Part shown: positions 24,288 to 25,312 of the stretch, in pieces
Layout: each line of letters starts with the position of its first letter
Numbering within the stretch: position 1 is the stretch's first letter
NCBI GenBank assembly: GCA_902782475.1
Contig: CACZNR010000161.1
Location: forward strand, 1-25,312
Source: an uncultured Eubacteriales bacterium
Lineage (GTDB): Bacteria > Bacillota > Clostridia > Christensenellales > Christensenellaceae
DNA: 25,312 nucleotides
Direction of reading: 5' to 3'
Notes under the pieces: generated by a model
Told to the model about the DNA's origin: nothing
What the model saw: only the letters and a program-made list of their open reading frames with translations
Databases searched by the model: none
Program-made: the position numbers and the translations under genes

Positions 24288-24304
24288 GAACACTTTTTGT
24301 GTTC
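24288..24304. repeat. Inverted repeat at HAD transcription start
   Basis: GAACAC (24288-24293) and GTGTTC (24299-24304) flank TTTTT. The repeat covers roughly +2 to +18 of the predicted HAD transcript, a usual place for a repressor site. A similar AACAC/GTGTT dyad lies at 25188-25209. Confidence 0.5.
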
Positions 24305-24312
24305 GGAACTTC

Positions 24313-24321
24313 ATTATACCA
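24313..24321 (-). promoter_or_regulatory. Extended -10 promoter of HAD gene
   Basis: On the minus strand TGGTATAAT occurs at 24321-24313, a perfect -10 with the TG extension, which can compensate for the poor -35. The start would be near 24306, with the GAACAC/GTGTTC inverted repeat immediately downstream. Confidence 0.55.
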
Positions 24322-24354
24322 TATCATCAGCTTCAATGTGTCCCAAATAAAAAA

Positions 24355-24381
24355 GCTTCAGCACTGCGTATGTGCCGAAGC
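24355..24381 (-). terminator. Terminator after XRE regulator gene
   Basis: On the minus strand GCTTCGGCAC and GTGCTGAAGC form a ten-base stem with one G-T pair and a seven-base loop, followed by TTTTTTATT. It begins 12 bases after the XRE stop codon and separates that operon from the HAD promoter. Confidence 0.85.
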
Positions 24382-24392
24382 CTTATTGTCTA

Positions 24393-24584
24393 TTACTCCC
24401 AGAACAGCTCATCAAGCGTCCGGCCGAGCGCTTTACAGATAGCTATGCAGAGTTTTATGGAAGGATTATAATCTCCTTTTTCTATGGCATTTATCGTCTG
24501 TCTGGAAACATTGCATAATCCGGCAAGCTGTTCCTGGGACATGTCCTTGGCTGCACGGGCAGATTTCAGTCTCAGGTTCTTCAT
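24393..24584 (-). CDS. XRE/Cro-C1-family transcriptional regulator
   Basis: A 63-residue single-domain helix-turn-helix protein. Residues 1-60 contain the full XRE five-helix unit: RLKSARAAKDMSQEQLAGLCNVS is helices 1-2, RQTINAIEKGDYNPS is the recognition helix and turn, and LCIAICKALGRTLDELFWE closes it. No other domain is present. Its ATG overlaps the stop of the upstream membrane protein gene (ATGA), so the pair is one translational unit, a common arrangement in Firmicutes where the small XRE protein represses its own operon. AGAGG lies eight bases before the ATG. Confidence 0.93.
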   Translation of the reverse strand: MKNLRLKSARAAKDMSQEQLAGLCNVSRQTINAIEKGDYNPSIKLCIAICKALGRTLDELFWE

Positions 24585-25099
24585 GACTCTGCCTCTTTTC
24601 TGTTCTTCATCATCATTATCAGGGATGTGATAGCTATTATGAGAAATCCTATTCCCATTACCAGTGCCTCTGCTCCATCAAAAGTGATGATACCATTTTC
24701 GAACACTGAACCATTAGCTAACCTGATCACACCTGTAGCTATGTTGCACAGAGCTACGACTCCTATCATGACCGTGTAGGATATACCTTTGTCATTGATG
24801 GCAAAGAATGCTCCCTTTACAATACTGTAGCATGCATAGATCGTTACCCCTGTCATAAGAGGGATGAACAGCATCATGGCTACATCCATCAGTTTAAGTC
24901 CAATGATCTCAGAAGCAAAGATCTCAACTGCCAGCATTATGAGTATCGTAAAGAATCCAACTTTATAACCTTTATCACGGTTCATCATCTGCATCTCATC
25001 ATAATCACTGTGACTCTTTCTGTATCTTCTTGTAGTCAGCATCACCACTACTACCAGTATAAGGGCGATAAGCACCGGTAACATGATCTCAAAATCCAT
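24581..25099 (-). CDS. Integral membrane protein of an XRE-paired operon
   Basis: A 172-residue protein with four or five membrane helices: about 6-23 (MLPVLIALILVVVVMLTT), 48-66, 72-94, 108-127 and 143-163. Loops are short; the first cytoplasmic loop (TRRYRKSHSDYDEMQMMNRDKGYK) is strongly charged, and the tail is MKNRKEAES. I recognise no enzymatic motif. Proteins of this shape are often found directly before a small XRE regulator in Lachnospiraceae and relatives, with unknown function. AGAGAGG lies eight bases before the ATG, and a strong promoter is just upstream. Confidence 0.88.
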   Translation of the reverse strand: MDFEIMLPVLIALILVVVVMLTTRRYRKSHSDYDEMQMMNRDKGYKVGFFTILIMLAVEIFASEIIGLKLMDVAMMLFIPLMTGVTIYACYSIVKGAFFAINDKGISYTVMIGVVALCNIATGVIRLANGSVFENGIITFDGAEALVMGIGFLIIAITSLIMMMKNRKEAES

Positions 25100-25131
25100 G
25101 GTTACTGCCTCTCTTTCTTCTCGATGATTAT

Positions 25132-25160
25132 AATATATACTTTATCATTCATATTGTCAA
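25132..25160 (-). promoter_or_regulatory. Promoter of membrane protein/XRE operon
   Basis: Minus strand TTGACA (25155-25160) and TATATT (25132-25137) are exactly 17 bases apart, the best consensus promoter in the window, about 33 bases before the start codon. Confidence 0.75.
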
Positions 25161-25187
25161 GTTTATTTTACATTTTGCCAATTTAAA

Positions 25188-25209
25188 ATAACACACTTTT
25201 GTGTGTTAT
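25188..25209. repeat. Perfect inverted repeat ATAACACAC/GTGTGTTAT
   Basis: Nine-base arms (25188-25196 and 25201-25209) flank TTTT. It lies 27 bases upstream of the -35 of the XRE operon. It could be an operator, or on the minus strand a weak terminator (arm followed by TTTAAATT) for a gene entering from the right. Confidence 0.55.
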
Positions 25210-25238
25210 CATTCCTTCTGGCCAATTACAGTATTACG

Positions 25239-25287
25239 CGCCGGGAAAGCCCACTACTTTAGTGGTGGGATGAAAGGCGGCTTTCAT
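25239..25287 (+). mobile_element. Possible IS200/IS605-type element end (hairpins), element continues off window
   Basis: CCCACTAC (25250-25257) pairs with GTGGTGGG (25262-25269) around TTTA, with one G-T pair. Next to it ATGAAAG (25270-25276) pairs with CTTTCAT (25281-25287) around GCGG. An outer CGCC (25239-25242) could pair with GGCG (25276-25279). The AAGCCC...TTTAGT..GGG pattern resembles the subterminal hairpins and omega-RNA of tnpB/iscB elements. No transposase or tnpB reading frame is inside the window, so the call rests on motif resemblance only. Confidence 0.4.
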
Positions 25288-25312
25288 TTCGAAAATACGA
25301 TTATGCCGTGCA

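Noticed and set aside
1..25312. CRISPR arrays, tRNA or rRNA genes
   Set aside because: No regularly spaced direct repeats, cloverleaf-like segments or rRNA-like stretches were seen on either strand.

Overview
The window is one contiguous stretch of a low-to-moderate GC, gram-positive anaerobe, most likely a member of the Clostridia close to Lachnospiraceae. The basis is a single-chain 1229-residue PurL, a compact clostridial-type purine operon, an FprA/Hrb/rubredoxin redox set, strong AAGGAG ribosome binding sites, heavy use of AGA/AGG and ATA codons, and several lipoprotein or membrane-anchored proteins of a monoderm type. I see no rRNA, tRNA or CRISPR array. I count 22 protein genes, one of them cut by the left edge.

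Layout. (1) 1-765, + strand: the 3' part of an unrecognised gene, meeting the next operon at a shared hairpin terminator (786-815). (2) 832-11312, - strand: a tightly packed purine operon purE-purC-purF-purM-purN-purD-purL, ending with a flavodiiron protein gene (fprA) whose ribosome binding site abuts the purL stop. The enzymes cover the steps from PRPP to SAICAR. purH, purB and purK are not in the cluster. A large inverted repeat overlaps the purE promoter. (3) 11453-13107: an aldo/keto reductase gene (-) and a short DtxR-family metal regulator gene (+) diverge from a 344-base region. That region holds a perfect 12-base inverted repeat of DtxR/MntR-operator type, tandem AAAGCGCTTT palindromes and promoters for both genes. 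(4) 13113-15532, - strand: DUF4298 protein, FliB-like cysteine-rich protein, and a lipoprotein built like an exported trigger factor. (5) 15551-20407, - strand: a lipoprotein tyrosine phosphatase, a 920-residue two-sensor MscS-type channel, a flavin reductase-rubredoxin fusion (Hrb) and a small rubredoxin, closed by a hairpin terminator. (6) 20585-24253, - strand: a membrane-anchored HAD-family phosphatase and a UvrA-like ABC protein of the short class II type. (7) 24393-25099, - strand: a four-helix membrane protein and an XRE regulator with overlapping stop and start. (8) 25188-25312: paired hairpins that may be the end of an IS200/IS605-type element continuing outside the window.

How the genes fit together. 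FprA (in the pur operon), Hrb and rubredoxin (about 14 kb away) together make a plausible NAD(P)H-to-O2/NO reductase chain. PurF is the Fe-S-cluster type and therefore potentially oxygen-sensitive, which gives one possible reason for FprA sitting in the purine operon. The most unusual proteins are the sensor-MscS fusion next to redox genes, the exported trigger-factor-like lipoprotein, the phosphatase with an unrelated N-terminal domain, and a rubredoxin whose first iron loop is Cys-Pro-Cys instead of Cys-x-x-Cys. No complete, clearly new defence or mobile system is visible; the best candidate for an undescribed functional unit is the phosphatase/sensor-channel/Hrb/rubredoxin cluster.
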